Virus record (IMG/VR): IMGVR_UViG_3300044619_000393
Span: 1 to 20,214 of that record
Length of the DNA stretch: 20,214 bases
DNA from: a virus
Reading direction: 5' to 3' (one strand)
A model generated the notes under the pieces. That model was not told the origin of the DNA. It searched no databases and saw only the letters and a program-made list of their open reading frames with translations. Numbering within the stretch: the first letter of the stretch is position 1; each line of letters opens with the position of its first letter. The position numbers were made by a program, and so were the translations under genes. Shown here one piece after another: positions 1 through 5,182 of the stretch.

Positions 1-162
1 AAGCAGCACGGCGAACTTCCGGGTTGGCTGATTACCGCCTGTGCAGAGGCTGGTGTCTCTGAGGTGTACGACAACCGTGACGGACTCAGCGAGAACCCGA
101 AGCGTCCGTGGTTCAAGGCAACCACAGGCACCAAGGCGTTCTGGCCGCCGAAGGGGCGATAA
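1..162 (+). CDS. C-terminal end of an unrecognised phage protein (partial)
   Basis: An open frame enters from the left edge and runs 53 codons to a TAA at 160-162, three bases before the helicase start. The readable tail is rich in Lys, Gly, Pro and Trp (it ends FWPPKGR) and contains an acidic/basic stretch around DNRDGLSENPKRPW. I do not recognise the family. Its position directly upstream of helicase and primase suggests a replication or recombination role such as a ssDNA-binding or recombinase protein, but that is inference from context only. The start lies outside the window. Confidence 0.7.
   Translation, partial: KQHGELPGWLITACAEAGVSEVYDNRDGLSENPKRPWFKATTGTKAFWPPKGR
151..156 (+). promoter_or_regulatory. 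Ribosome-binding site of the helicase gene
   Basis: AAGGGG ends nine bases before the ATG at 166 and lies inside the last codons of the preceding gene. It supports the 166 start over later in-frame ATG codons. Confidence 0.6.
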
Positions 163-165
163 CAG

Positions 166-1221
166 ATGGCAAGACTCTCAGCCGAAGAAATCATTTCGGG
201 CTGGGGGACGGTCGAACAGGGGGCCTCAGCGCCCCCTGTTCCCGTTTACCAGAACGAATACAAGTTCTACAGTCCCCTCAGTGACGCAGCAGAATCGTTT
301 GTCCGTTGGGCGCAATCCCCAGCCGACCGAATCTACACGGGTGTTGAACCCCTTGATGCCGAAATGCGTGGCATCGCCTGCGGAGAACTAGCAATGATGA
401 TTGGCTACAGCCACGGCGGTAAAACGCTGGCGTTGCTACACACGCTACGGAACAACCGTGACAAGCGTGTCGTGTTCTTCATCCCAGACGAACCACGCAC
501 TCTGGTGCTGACGAAACTGGCATGTATGCATCACGGCATCGACGCACGGGAACTCGAGAATCGTGTCGCTGACGACGACAAGTCGGCAATCGAACTGCTA
601 CGGCAAACCGCAGACGAGGACTTCCCGAACCTTGCGGTATTCGACCAGCCACTGTTGCCGTCCGACATGGAACGTGCATACAACGAGGCTTGTGATGTTT
701 GGGGCGACAAGCCCCACCTAGTTGTCGTTGACTATCTGGAGTTGATTGAGGCAGGTGAGACAGTGCCCGACAAAGCGAACTTTATCAAGTCGTTCGGACG
801 TAGGCACGACATCCCCCTGCTGGTTCTTCACCAGACGTCACGCACCAGCGGTGCGGACGGCAAGAAACTCACCATGTCCTCAGGCTCGTACGGCGGTGAA
901 CAGCAAGCCACATCCATCATCGGTGTCCGACGCAAGAAGTATGAGATTGCAGCGGAGATTGCGGAACTGTACGAGAAACTGTCACGCAACCACAGCGACA
1001 AAGCACAGGACAGGCTGGACAGTTTGATGTATGACCTGAAGATTCACGAGTACACGCTGACCCTCAGCCTGTTGAAGAACAAGCGGCCAGCGGGACAGTT
1101 GGTGGACGATGTGGATTTTGAGTTGGACATCCGCACAGGCAGACTGTGGCAGTTGCGTAACGGTGAACTACCCGACCAGTACCTGAAGGGTGCTACTTGG
1201 AAGCAAGGAGAGATGCTGTGA
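166..1221 (+). CDS. DnaB-like replicative helicase (RecA-fold ATPase domain only)
   Basis: This protein of 351 residues is predicted to unwind DNA at the phage fork. Visible motifs are the DnaB-type lead-in TGVEPLD near residues 58-64 followed by ACGEL, a Walker A loop GYSHGGKT at about 80-87, a Walker B strand LVVVDY at about 185-190, an LHQTSR segment at about 221-226 matching the sensor-like His/Gln motif, and SYGGEQQA at about 241-248 resembling the DNA-binding motif of DnaB/RadA proteins. It is shorter than bacterial DnaB (about 470) and has no N-terminal helical or primase domain, so the priming function must come from a separate gene, probably the AEP primase two genes downstream. ATG at 166 is supported by AAGGGG at 151-156. 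Its stop overlaps the GTG of the next small gene. A strong hairpin lies at codons 17-25. A RadA/Sak4-type recombinase is the main alternative. Confidence 0.85.
   Translation: MARLSAEEIISGWGTVEQGASAPPVPVYQNEYKFYSPLSDAAESFVRWAQSPADRIYTGVEPLDAEMRGIACGELAMMIGYSHGGKTLALLHTLRNNRDKRVVFFIPDEPRTLVLTKLACMHHGIDARELENRVADDDKSAIELLRQTADEDFPNLAVFDQPLLPSDMERAYNEACDVWGDKPHLVVVDYLELIEAGETVPDKANFIKSFGRRHDIPLLVLHQTSRTSGADGKKLTMSSGSYGGEQQATSIIGVRRKKYEIAAEIAELYEKLSRNHSDKAQDRLDSLMYDLKIHEYTLTLSLLKNKRPAGQLVDDVDFELDIRTGRLWQLRNGELPDQYLKGATWKQGEML
215..240. repeat. Perfect 10-bp inverted repeat inside the helicase 5' end
   Basis: AACAGGGGGC (215-224) and GCCCCCTGTT (231-240) are exact reverse complements separated by a 6-base loop CTCAGC. 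Seven of the ten pairs are G-C. No T-run follows, so it is not a classical intrinsic terminator. It sits about 50 bases after the helicase ATG and encodes a Pro/Ala linker. Confidence 0.7.
1205..1210 (+). promoter_or_regulatory. Ribosome-binding site for the 34-residue membrane peptide
   Basis: AAGGAG lies seven bases before GTG 1218, inside the last codons of the helicase gene. This consensus-quality site is the main argument that the very short frame starting at 1218 is translated. Confidence 0.65.
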
Positions 1222-1322
1222 TTTGGGCATTCGGCATTCTTGGCATGCTGGTTCTAGTGTCGATTGTTATCATCAACGTGATGTGGGAAATGTTTGACAA
1301 CGAGGAAGGCATCGATGATTAA
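1218..1322 (+). CDS. Small single-span membrane peptide (34 aa)
   Basis: This is a very short gene starting at GTG, with AAGGAG at 1205-1210 as ribosome-binding site. The start overlaps the helicase stop (GTGA) and the TAA overlaps the next ATG region (ATGATTAA), so it fits exactly between two real genes. Residues 2-22 form one hydrophobic segment (IWAFGILGMLVL, then VSIVIINVMW), followed by an acidic tail EMFDNEEGIDD. This predicts one membrane helix with a short charged end. No family is recognised. It could tether the replication machinery to the membrane or act as a small inhibitor of a host membrane protein. A pinholin-like role is possible but the location in the replication operon argues against it. 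Confidence 0.65.
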   Translation: MIWAFGILGMLVLVSIVIINVMWEMFDNEEGIDD

Positions 1323-2238
1323 CAATGATGAACTCATCGGTGACTACATGACCCTGTTCCGTGGTCGTGGCGATGCCCACGGCACGTGGGAAGGCGGATG
1401 CAAACGGGAAATGGTCACAATCGACAAGTTCCGCAACCATCTCGCTGGGGCTGAACTGATTGGCGTCTACCCTGTCGTGCCGATGCGTGGCGAAGCACGC
1501 TGCGTTTGGGGGTGCTCCGATATCGATGTCGATGACATGGATGCGGCGTTCAACCTGAGCATGGCGTTCCGCATCAAGCAGGTGACTGCTTGGGTGGAGA
1601 AGACACGCAAGGGCTACCACGTGTGGGTGTTCGCAACCAAAAGCGTCACAGCCGCAACGATGCGTCGCGCGTTTCTGGCGGCACATCAAGCCATCGACTA
1701 TCCGGCTAAGGAAGTGAACCCGAAGCAGGAACACGTTGGTGCGGGGTTCGGTAACTATGTCAGGTTGCCGTACCCGAACGCTTTCGGTGGGCTACCAGCA
1801 GACCACAACTACAACGATGTCCACGTCAGGTACATGATTGACGAGACTGGCAACCCGTTGTCGTTGGGGGTTTTCGTGAACCACGCCATCAAAAACCGTT
1901 CCGAACCTGAACAACTTGAGGTTCTTGCAAGTCTGTATAAACCGCCTGTGGTTCCTCAGTACGAGTACTCTGATGGGCCTGTGTCTAGTGACATAATGTC
2001 TTTGGTGCATAAGGCTGGTGGTATGGCGTACGTAATCTGGAGAGACGGACCGAAGAACGGTGCAGACCGTTCGCTCAGTTTGTGGAAGATTGCGTTGCAA
2101 TGCCGCGACAACAACCTGTCCCCGCCCGAGGCGGTGCAGGTTGTCAAGTCAGCCGACTTGCGTTGGGGTAAGTACCATCTGCGGCCTGACCCCGATTCGG
2201 AAATCAACAGAATGATTGCGAAGGTCTACGGTGCGTAA
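1315..2238 (+). CDS. Archaeo-eukaryotic-type (AEP) DNA primase
   Basis: This protein of 307 residues is predicted to synthesise primers for phage replication. It shows the AEP motif series: an acidic metal-binding motif SDIDVDD (about 68-74), GYHVWVF (about 100-106, the conserved His of the AEP fold), and a third motif EVNPKQ (about 133-138) followed by GNYVRLPYP (about 146-154). The last 80 residues (DRSLSLWKIAL ... EINRMIAKVYG) resemble the helical PriCT-type domain that follows AEP cores. I chose ATG 1315 rather than the TTG 21 bases upstream because AGGAAGG at 1303-1309 is well spaced from it and the ATG overlaps the preceding TAA. Together with the stand-alone helicase it would replace the fused primase-helicase of T7-type phages. 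Whether it also extends primers as a polymerase cannot be read from the sequence. Confidence 0.82.
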   Translation: MINNDELIGDYMTLFRGRGDAHGTWEGGCKREMVTIDKFRNHLAGAELIGVYPVVPMRGEARCVWGCSDIDVDDMDAAFNLSMAFRIKQVTAWVEKTRKGYHVWVFATKSVTAATMRRAFLAAHQAIDYPAKEVNPKQEHVGAGFGNYVRLPYPNAFGGLPADHNYNDVHVRYMIDETGNPLSLGVFVNHAIKNRSEPEQLEVLASLYKPPVVPQYEYSDGPVSSDIMSLVHKAGGMAYVIWRDGPKNGADRSLSLWKIALQCRDNNLSPPEAVQVVKSADLRWGKYHLRPDPDSEINRMIAKVYGA

Positions 2239-2578
2239 ACACACACAGCGATACAAACTGAAACCCAAAGCGAAACAGCGCCCAAGAATGACACGCTACG
2301 GTCGTGCCTACACGCCGAAAGCAACACACATCTTTGAGAACGCTGTCGCCGCAGGGTGGAACAGGAACTACTGGTATGGCGATTCCCCCATCGCCATCCA
2401 GATAGTTCTTGACAAAGACACATTCACCGTAGCCATCAGCGAATACAAAACCGACAGACCAGTCTCCCCACTCAGGGGCGACATCGACAACTATGCGAAG
2501 TCGATTCTGGACGGGTTGAACGGTGTCGCATTCAAAGATGACTCGCAGGTCAGGTCACTGGAGGTTGTGAAGTTATGA
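2231..2578 (+). CDS. RusA-like Holliday junction resolvase
   Basis: This protein of 115 residues is a predicted Mg-dependent endonuclease that resolves branched DNA during phage replication or recombination. The N-terminus carries the RusA-type RPR motif (about 17-19) and YTP (about 27-29). The core GDIDNYAKSILDGLNG (about 83-98) followed by FKDDSQV (about 101-107) matches the catalytic Asp/Asp/Lys/Asp pattern of RusA (D84, D86, K90, D103/D104). GTG 2231 was preferred over the TTG at 2216 because AAGG at 2221-2224 is six bases before it. The start overlaps the end of the primase gene and the TGA overlaps the next ATG (ATGA). The length is typical of the family. Confidence 0.9.
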   Translation: MRKHTQRYKLKPKAKQRPRMTRYGRAYTPKATHIFENAVAAGWNRNYWYGDSPIAIQIVLDKDTFTVAISEYKTDRPVSPLRGDIDNYAKSILDGLNGVAFKDDSQVRSLEVVKL

Positions 2579-2796
2579 GTGATGACATTGTGACCCGACT
2601 GCGGAAGCATCATGAATGGTTTGGTACTGGTGGGCAACCGACAAGTGTTTGGGAAGATGCCGCTGATGAGATTGAATATCTACGCAACGAACTTGCAGAA
2701 GCAAACAGCGAATACCAAAAACTGTGGAACAAACACAACGCTGTGATGCGTGACCGCAAGTATCCGTTGACAAACAACTATATTGGGGACCTGTAA
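2575..2796 (+). CDS. Small helical protein of the 'DIVTRLR...AADEIEYLR' type
   Basis: This protein of 73 residues starts in an ATGA overlap with the RusA stop. The sequence has the layout of a very common small phage protein: DIVTRLR at the N-terminus, an Asp/Glu-rich AADEIEYLRNELAEA helix in the middle that should form a coiled coil, and a short polar tail. The function of these proteins is unknown to me. Its TAA overlaps the ATG of the next short gene (TAATG), which supports translational coupling. Confidence 0.75.
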   Translation: MSDDIVTRLRKHHEWFGTGGQPTSVWEDAADEIEYLRNELAEANSEYQKLWNKHNAVMRDRKYPLTNNYIGDL

Positions 2797-2966
2797 TGGT
2801 AGACAAACTCAACCATTCAGGTGACCGCATCATCTGGGAAAACCCGATGGAAATGCTGGACGACATCTGGCTCGCACGACAAGAGCGAGACAGATGGAGA
2901 GCCATCGCAGAAAAACTTGCTGAACGCCTCAGTTACAACCTAGAGGAGGCGCATGAAAAACAGTGA
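2796..2966 (+). CDS. Short helical protein (56 aa), unknown function
   Basis: ATG 2796 overlaps the preceding TAA (TAATG) and the frame runs to TGA 2964-2966, overlapping the start of the nuclease gene by 14 bases. It fills exactly the space between two neighbouring genes. The product is charged and mostly helical (DDIWLARQERDRWRAIAEK), compatible with a small coiled-coil protein. No family is recognised. The main support is position and coupling rather than sequence similarity. Confidence 0.6.
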   Translation: MVDKLNHSGDRIIWENPMEMLDDIWLARQERDRWRAIAEKLAERLSYNLEEAHEKQ

Positions 2967-3408
2967 CTGGGACATACCGCCCAGAACCCCAAACTGGAAA
3001 CGTGACCTAGCGTACGGCAAGAAAGGAGAAGCCCTAGCGTTACGATTCCTAGAAGACCTGCAGGCTGATGCGTTTGAAGTCAAATCAGACCGATACCGCA
3101 ACGGACGTATGGTTATCGAAATGGAACAAAACCCGCGACGCGCCACCAAAGATGGCGAGCCGCTCTGGATTAAATCAGGCCTACAAGTCACCAAAGCAAA
3201 ATGGTGGGTGTACGTCTTCTCCCTAGACGGAGAACACGGCTCTTTCGTAGTCATCTCAGTGAGCAGGCTACGAAAGTTCATAAAGAAGAACAAGAAGAAT
3301 CTGAAATGGGTTGACTTCGCAAAGTCGTCAGACAACCCTGCCAGAGGATTCTTGATATATCCAGAACAGGTGATGGACCTAATGATTAATCAGGAATACG
3401 ATGAGTGA
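2953..3408 (+). CDS. PD-(D/E)XK-type nuclease-like protein
   Basis: This protein of 151 residues follows the PD-(D/E)XK pattern: YGKKGE with a helix Glu (about E26), FEVKSD (about 41-46), a strand MVIEME with Glu at about 56, then SGLQVTKAKWWVYVF (about 75-89), the SG...TKA...W signature often seen in phage and archaeal Hjc-like nucleases. It would cut or trim DNA during replication, recombination or host DNA breakdown. The substrate cannot be told. AGGAGG lies at 2944-2949, only three bases before the ATG. The gene overlaps its upstream neighbour by 14 bases and its downstream neighbour by 8. The residue assignment is by eye, so a catalytically inactive relative is possible. Confidence 0.65.
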   Translation: MKNSDWDIPPRTPNWKRDLAYGKKGEALALRFLEDLQADAFEVKSDRYRNGRMVIEMEQNPRRATKDGEPLWIKSGLQVTKAKWWVYVFSLDGEHGSFVVISVSRLRKFIKKNKKNLKWVDFAKSSDNPARGFLIYPEQVMDLMINQEYDE

Positions 3409-3790
3409 AGCGAAGCCCACCCGTGGTGTCGCCTTGGATGACATTTTGTCGTCCATTGAGATGCCGCAGGTGGGCTTTTCGCGTTTACCCGACAACCCCA
3501 TGCAGGCTTTGATGGAAGCAGCCCCCGGCTACGAACCCGTCGAATCCCTAGAGGAACTCCAGCCCCTACGGGAGGCTGTAGCAGACTGCATAGACGCCCT
3601 AGAGGAACAGGACAGATATGTCATCGACGCTGTGAACTCTGAACGGGCAACCCTACAGGAACTAGGGGACAGGTTGGGGGTTTCACGGATGCATGCGTCC
3701 CGTCTCCGGGACCAAGCATTCACTAGACTTAGGGTACTGATGGCGGAACACCCCGTCATCCGACAAAGACTGGGTTTAGACGATGAGTGA
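3401..3790 (+). CDS. Sigma-70 region 4-like DNA-binding protein
   Basis: This protein has 129 residues. Residues about 55-115 (LREAVADCIDALEEQDRYVIDAV ... then LQELGDRLGVSRMHASRLRDQAF) match sigma-70 region 4, with a helix-turn-helix at about 84-106 that would contact a -35 element. The N-terminal 50 residues lack the region 2 expected of a full sigma factor, so it cannot melt promoters alone as far as can be seen. It probably redirects or appropriates host RNA polymerase, for example to switch transcription to late genes. It starts in an 8-base overlap (ATGAGTGA) with the nuclease gene, and the same 8-base overlap recurs at its own 3' end. Confidence 0.75.
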   Translation: MSEAKPTRGVALDDILSSIEMPQVGFSRLPDNPMQALMEAAPGYEPVESLEELQPLREAVADCIDALEEQDRYVIDAVNSERATLQELGDRLGVSRMHASRLRDQAFTRLRVLMAEHPVIRQRLGLDDE

Positions 3791-3989
3791 AATCGAATCA
3801 ACATCACAAGAACAGCAAGGCTACGATGACCTGCCCGTCACCATTGACGAGGCGTGGATTGTCGCACGGCTAGTGGCCATCATGTACTTCATCGAGTTCC
3901 AATACGGCAACGAGGCATCGACCGTCATTGAGCAGGTGGCGAAACAGATGGAAGAAAACTTGCGCCGTTCGGAGGGCAATGTCCAGTGA
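3783..3989 (+). CDS. Small acidic protein, unknown function
   Basis: This protein of 68 residues starts in an ATGAGTGA overlap with the sigma-like gene and its TGA overlaps the GTG of the next gene. The middle (EAWIVARLVAIMYFIEFQYG) is amphipathic to hydrophobic and the C-terminus is a charged helix (VIEQVAKQMEENLRR). It is too polar overall for a clear membrane span. No family is recognised. The fit between coupled neighbours is the main evidence. Confidence 0.65.
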   Translation: MSEIESTSQEQQGYDDLPVTIDEAWIVARLVAIMYFIEFQYGNEASTVIEQVAKQMEENLRRSEGNVQ

Positions 3990-4150
3990 AAACACGGCAG
4001 GTTGTCGTCGGGTTTCAAAAACCCGTCGACGTCAAAGCACTAATCAAACTGCTGGAATCCGTGTATGGCAAAGGTTCAGTTGTAATAGGGGAAGGCCAAG
4101 CGATGAATGGAATCCCTAGCGGCTGGATAGTGGTACAAAATGACCAGTGA
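3986..4150 (+). CDS. Short protein (54 aa), unknown function
   Basis: GTG 3986 overlaps the preceding TGA (GTGA) and has GGAGGG at 3971-3976 as a good ribosome-binding site nine bases upstream. The frame runs 54 codons to TGA 4148-4150 and overlaps the next ATG by 11 bases. The product reads as a small alpha/beta protein (VVVGFQKP, VKALIKLLESVYG, SVVIGEG, GWIVVQND). No family is recognised. It fills what would otherwise be a 150-base gap. Confidence 0.6.
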   Translation: MKTRQVVVGFQKPVDVKALIKLLESVYGKGSVVIGEGQAMNGIPSGWIVVQNDQ

Positions 4151-4424
4151 ACCAAACGAAGAATGGTTGTACGAAATCATTCCACAAAAACAGGCTGAAG
4201 AAATGTCTGCACGAATGGAACGCATCTACGAGGACGAAACCACAATGTTCAACATTGTGCTATCAGCCCCACGTTCATCAGCAATCGAACTGTGCAAAAC
4301 ATTCAACCAAGCAATGGAAGGCGACTACATGGCCGCCATCTCAGTCATACATTTTGTAGGCAACGTTGTGATGCTAATCGAAGAGGAGTTACACGAAGAT
4401 GGAATCGACCCTAACCAACCCTGA
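4140..4424 (+). CDS. Acidic protein (94 aa), unknown function
   Basis: The product is strongly acidic (many Glu and Asp), probably helical, with a hydrophobic stretch AAISVIHFVGNVVMLIEEEL near the C-terminus that could be a buried helix. The start overlaps the previous gene by 11 bases and the end overlaps the next gene by 26 bases. A small acidic protein encoded in an early operon could be a DNA mimic or inhibitor, but nothing in the sequence proves it. Confidence 0.65.
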   Translation: MTSEPNEEWLYEIIPQKQAEEMSARMERIYEDETTMFNIVLSAPRSSAIELCKTFNQAMEGDYMAAISVIHFVGNVVMLIEEELHEDGIDPNQP

Positions 4425-4701
4425 CACAGTAGAAGTTGTGTGGGCAGACGCCCACGCAGGCGCAGGCCACTGGGGAGACCTAGAAGACGCCGACATGGGC
4501 GAACACTTGGTTCGCACATGCGGCTACCTGATAGACGAAACAAACGGCGGGAAGAAACTTCACGTCACCATCGCCCAATCGTCAACCCCAGACGGCTTCT
4601 ACGACCACGTAATCTACATCCCCACAGGAATGATACGTGAAATGACTATTCTGAGGGCTTACACCACTGCCAGTGCCACGCCTCAAACTCCGGCGACTTA
4701 G
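4399..4701 (+). CDS. Conserved-type small phage protein (100 aa), unknown function
   Basis: The layout, with VEVVWADAHAGAGHW at the N-terminus, a CGYLIDE strand, a VTIAQS strand and a VIYIPTGMI end, resembles a small beta-rich protein often found in phage early regions, whose function is not known to me. AGAGGAG at 4382-4388 precedes ATG 4399 by ten bases. It is the last + strand gene. Its 3' end overlaps the 3' end of the endolysin on the opposite strand by 56 bases, so the Thr/Ala-rich tail (TTASATPQTPAT) is constrained by the endolysin C-terminus. Confidence 0.7.
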   Translation: MESTLTNPDTVEVVWADAHAGAGHWGDLEDADMGEHLVRTCGYLIDETNGGKKLHVTIAQSSTPDGFYDHVIYIPTGMIREMTILRAYTTASATPQTPAT

Positions 4702-5182
4702 GGTCAGACGACTGAAGAAAGAAGTTAAATGATGGTGCGTTCTCGCACATCCATTTCAAAGCCTTCGCCTCCGAAGCGAGCGCCTTCAGGACGCCTTTCA
4801 CTTCGACCCCAAGGTCAATCGCCAAACCGAAACCGTGGTTCGACTTACCGGGGGTCGAAGACGGCGACGCACCCTTACGCAAGAAGTACGTCACACCTTC
4901 GACGGTGCGCGTAACCTGCGGCTTACGCCCCTCATCCTTCTTGCTGTAACGCTGCTCAAACAGTTGCTTCTGCGCCTCATACGACCTGTAGTCGCCAACG
5001 TTCCTTAGTTTGATACCAGCCGCCAACGCAGCCTCGTACAGTTCGTTGAAGTCTTCGGCGGCACGAATGAACATTCGTCCGCCGCACTTGACGGGCTTCA
5101 ACATGTTGTCAGGCAACCGTCCGTTACCAAAGTTCCCTAGACGTTTCGGAATCGTCACATCTTTAGCAGGGTACTTCATCAT
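4646..5182 (-). CDS. Endolysin, M15-family (VanY-type) L,D/D,D-peptidase
   Basis: This protein of 178 residues is predicted to be a zinc peptidase that cuts peptidoglycan stem peptides at lysis. The M15 signature is complete: GDYRSYEAQ (about 63-71), SNHGFGLAIDLG (about 114-125) supplying zinc ligands H116 and D123, and FEAWHWQW (about 166-173) supplying catalytic E167 and ligand H170. No signal peptide or separate wall-binding domain is visible, so export would need a holin, and none is recognisable next to it. The start overlaps the stop of the giant gene (ATGATGA). A second in-frame ATG three bases later is equally possible. It is the last gene of the late operon and overlaps the converging + strand gene. 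Confidence 0.88.
   Translation of the reverse strand: MMKYPAKDVTIPKRLGNFGNGRLPDNMLKPVKCGGRMFIRAAEDFNELYEAALAAGIKLRNVGDYRSYEAQKQLFEQRYSKKDEGRKPQVTRTVEGVTYFLRKGASPSSTPGKSNHGFGLAIDLGVEVKGVLKALASEAKALKWMCENAPSFNFFLQSSDPKSPEFEAWHWQWCKPSE
5056..5084. repeat. Bulged 12-bp inverted repeat inside the endolysin gene
   Basis: CGGCGG-C-ACGAAT, loop GAAC, ATTCGT-CCGCCG: two 6-bp stems separated by a single bulged base. It lies within codons for the KCGGRMFIRAAE segment. No poly-T follows on either strand, so a terminator is not supported. Confidence 0.45.

Noticed and set aside
1294-1314. TTG start for the primase, extending it by seven residues
   Set aside because: ATG 1315 has a well-spaced AGGAAGG and overlaps the upstream stop. 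The extension contributes no conserved motif.
5056-5084. Hairpin in the endolysin gene as a transcription terminator for the + strand operon
   Set aside because: It has a bulge, no T-run follows on the + strand, and it lies about 350 bases past the end of the + strand genes inside an essential coding region.
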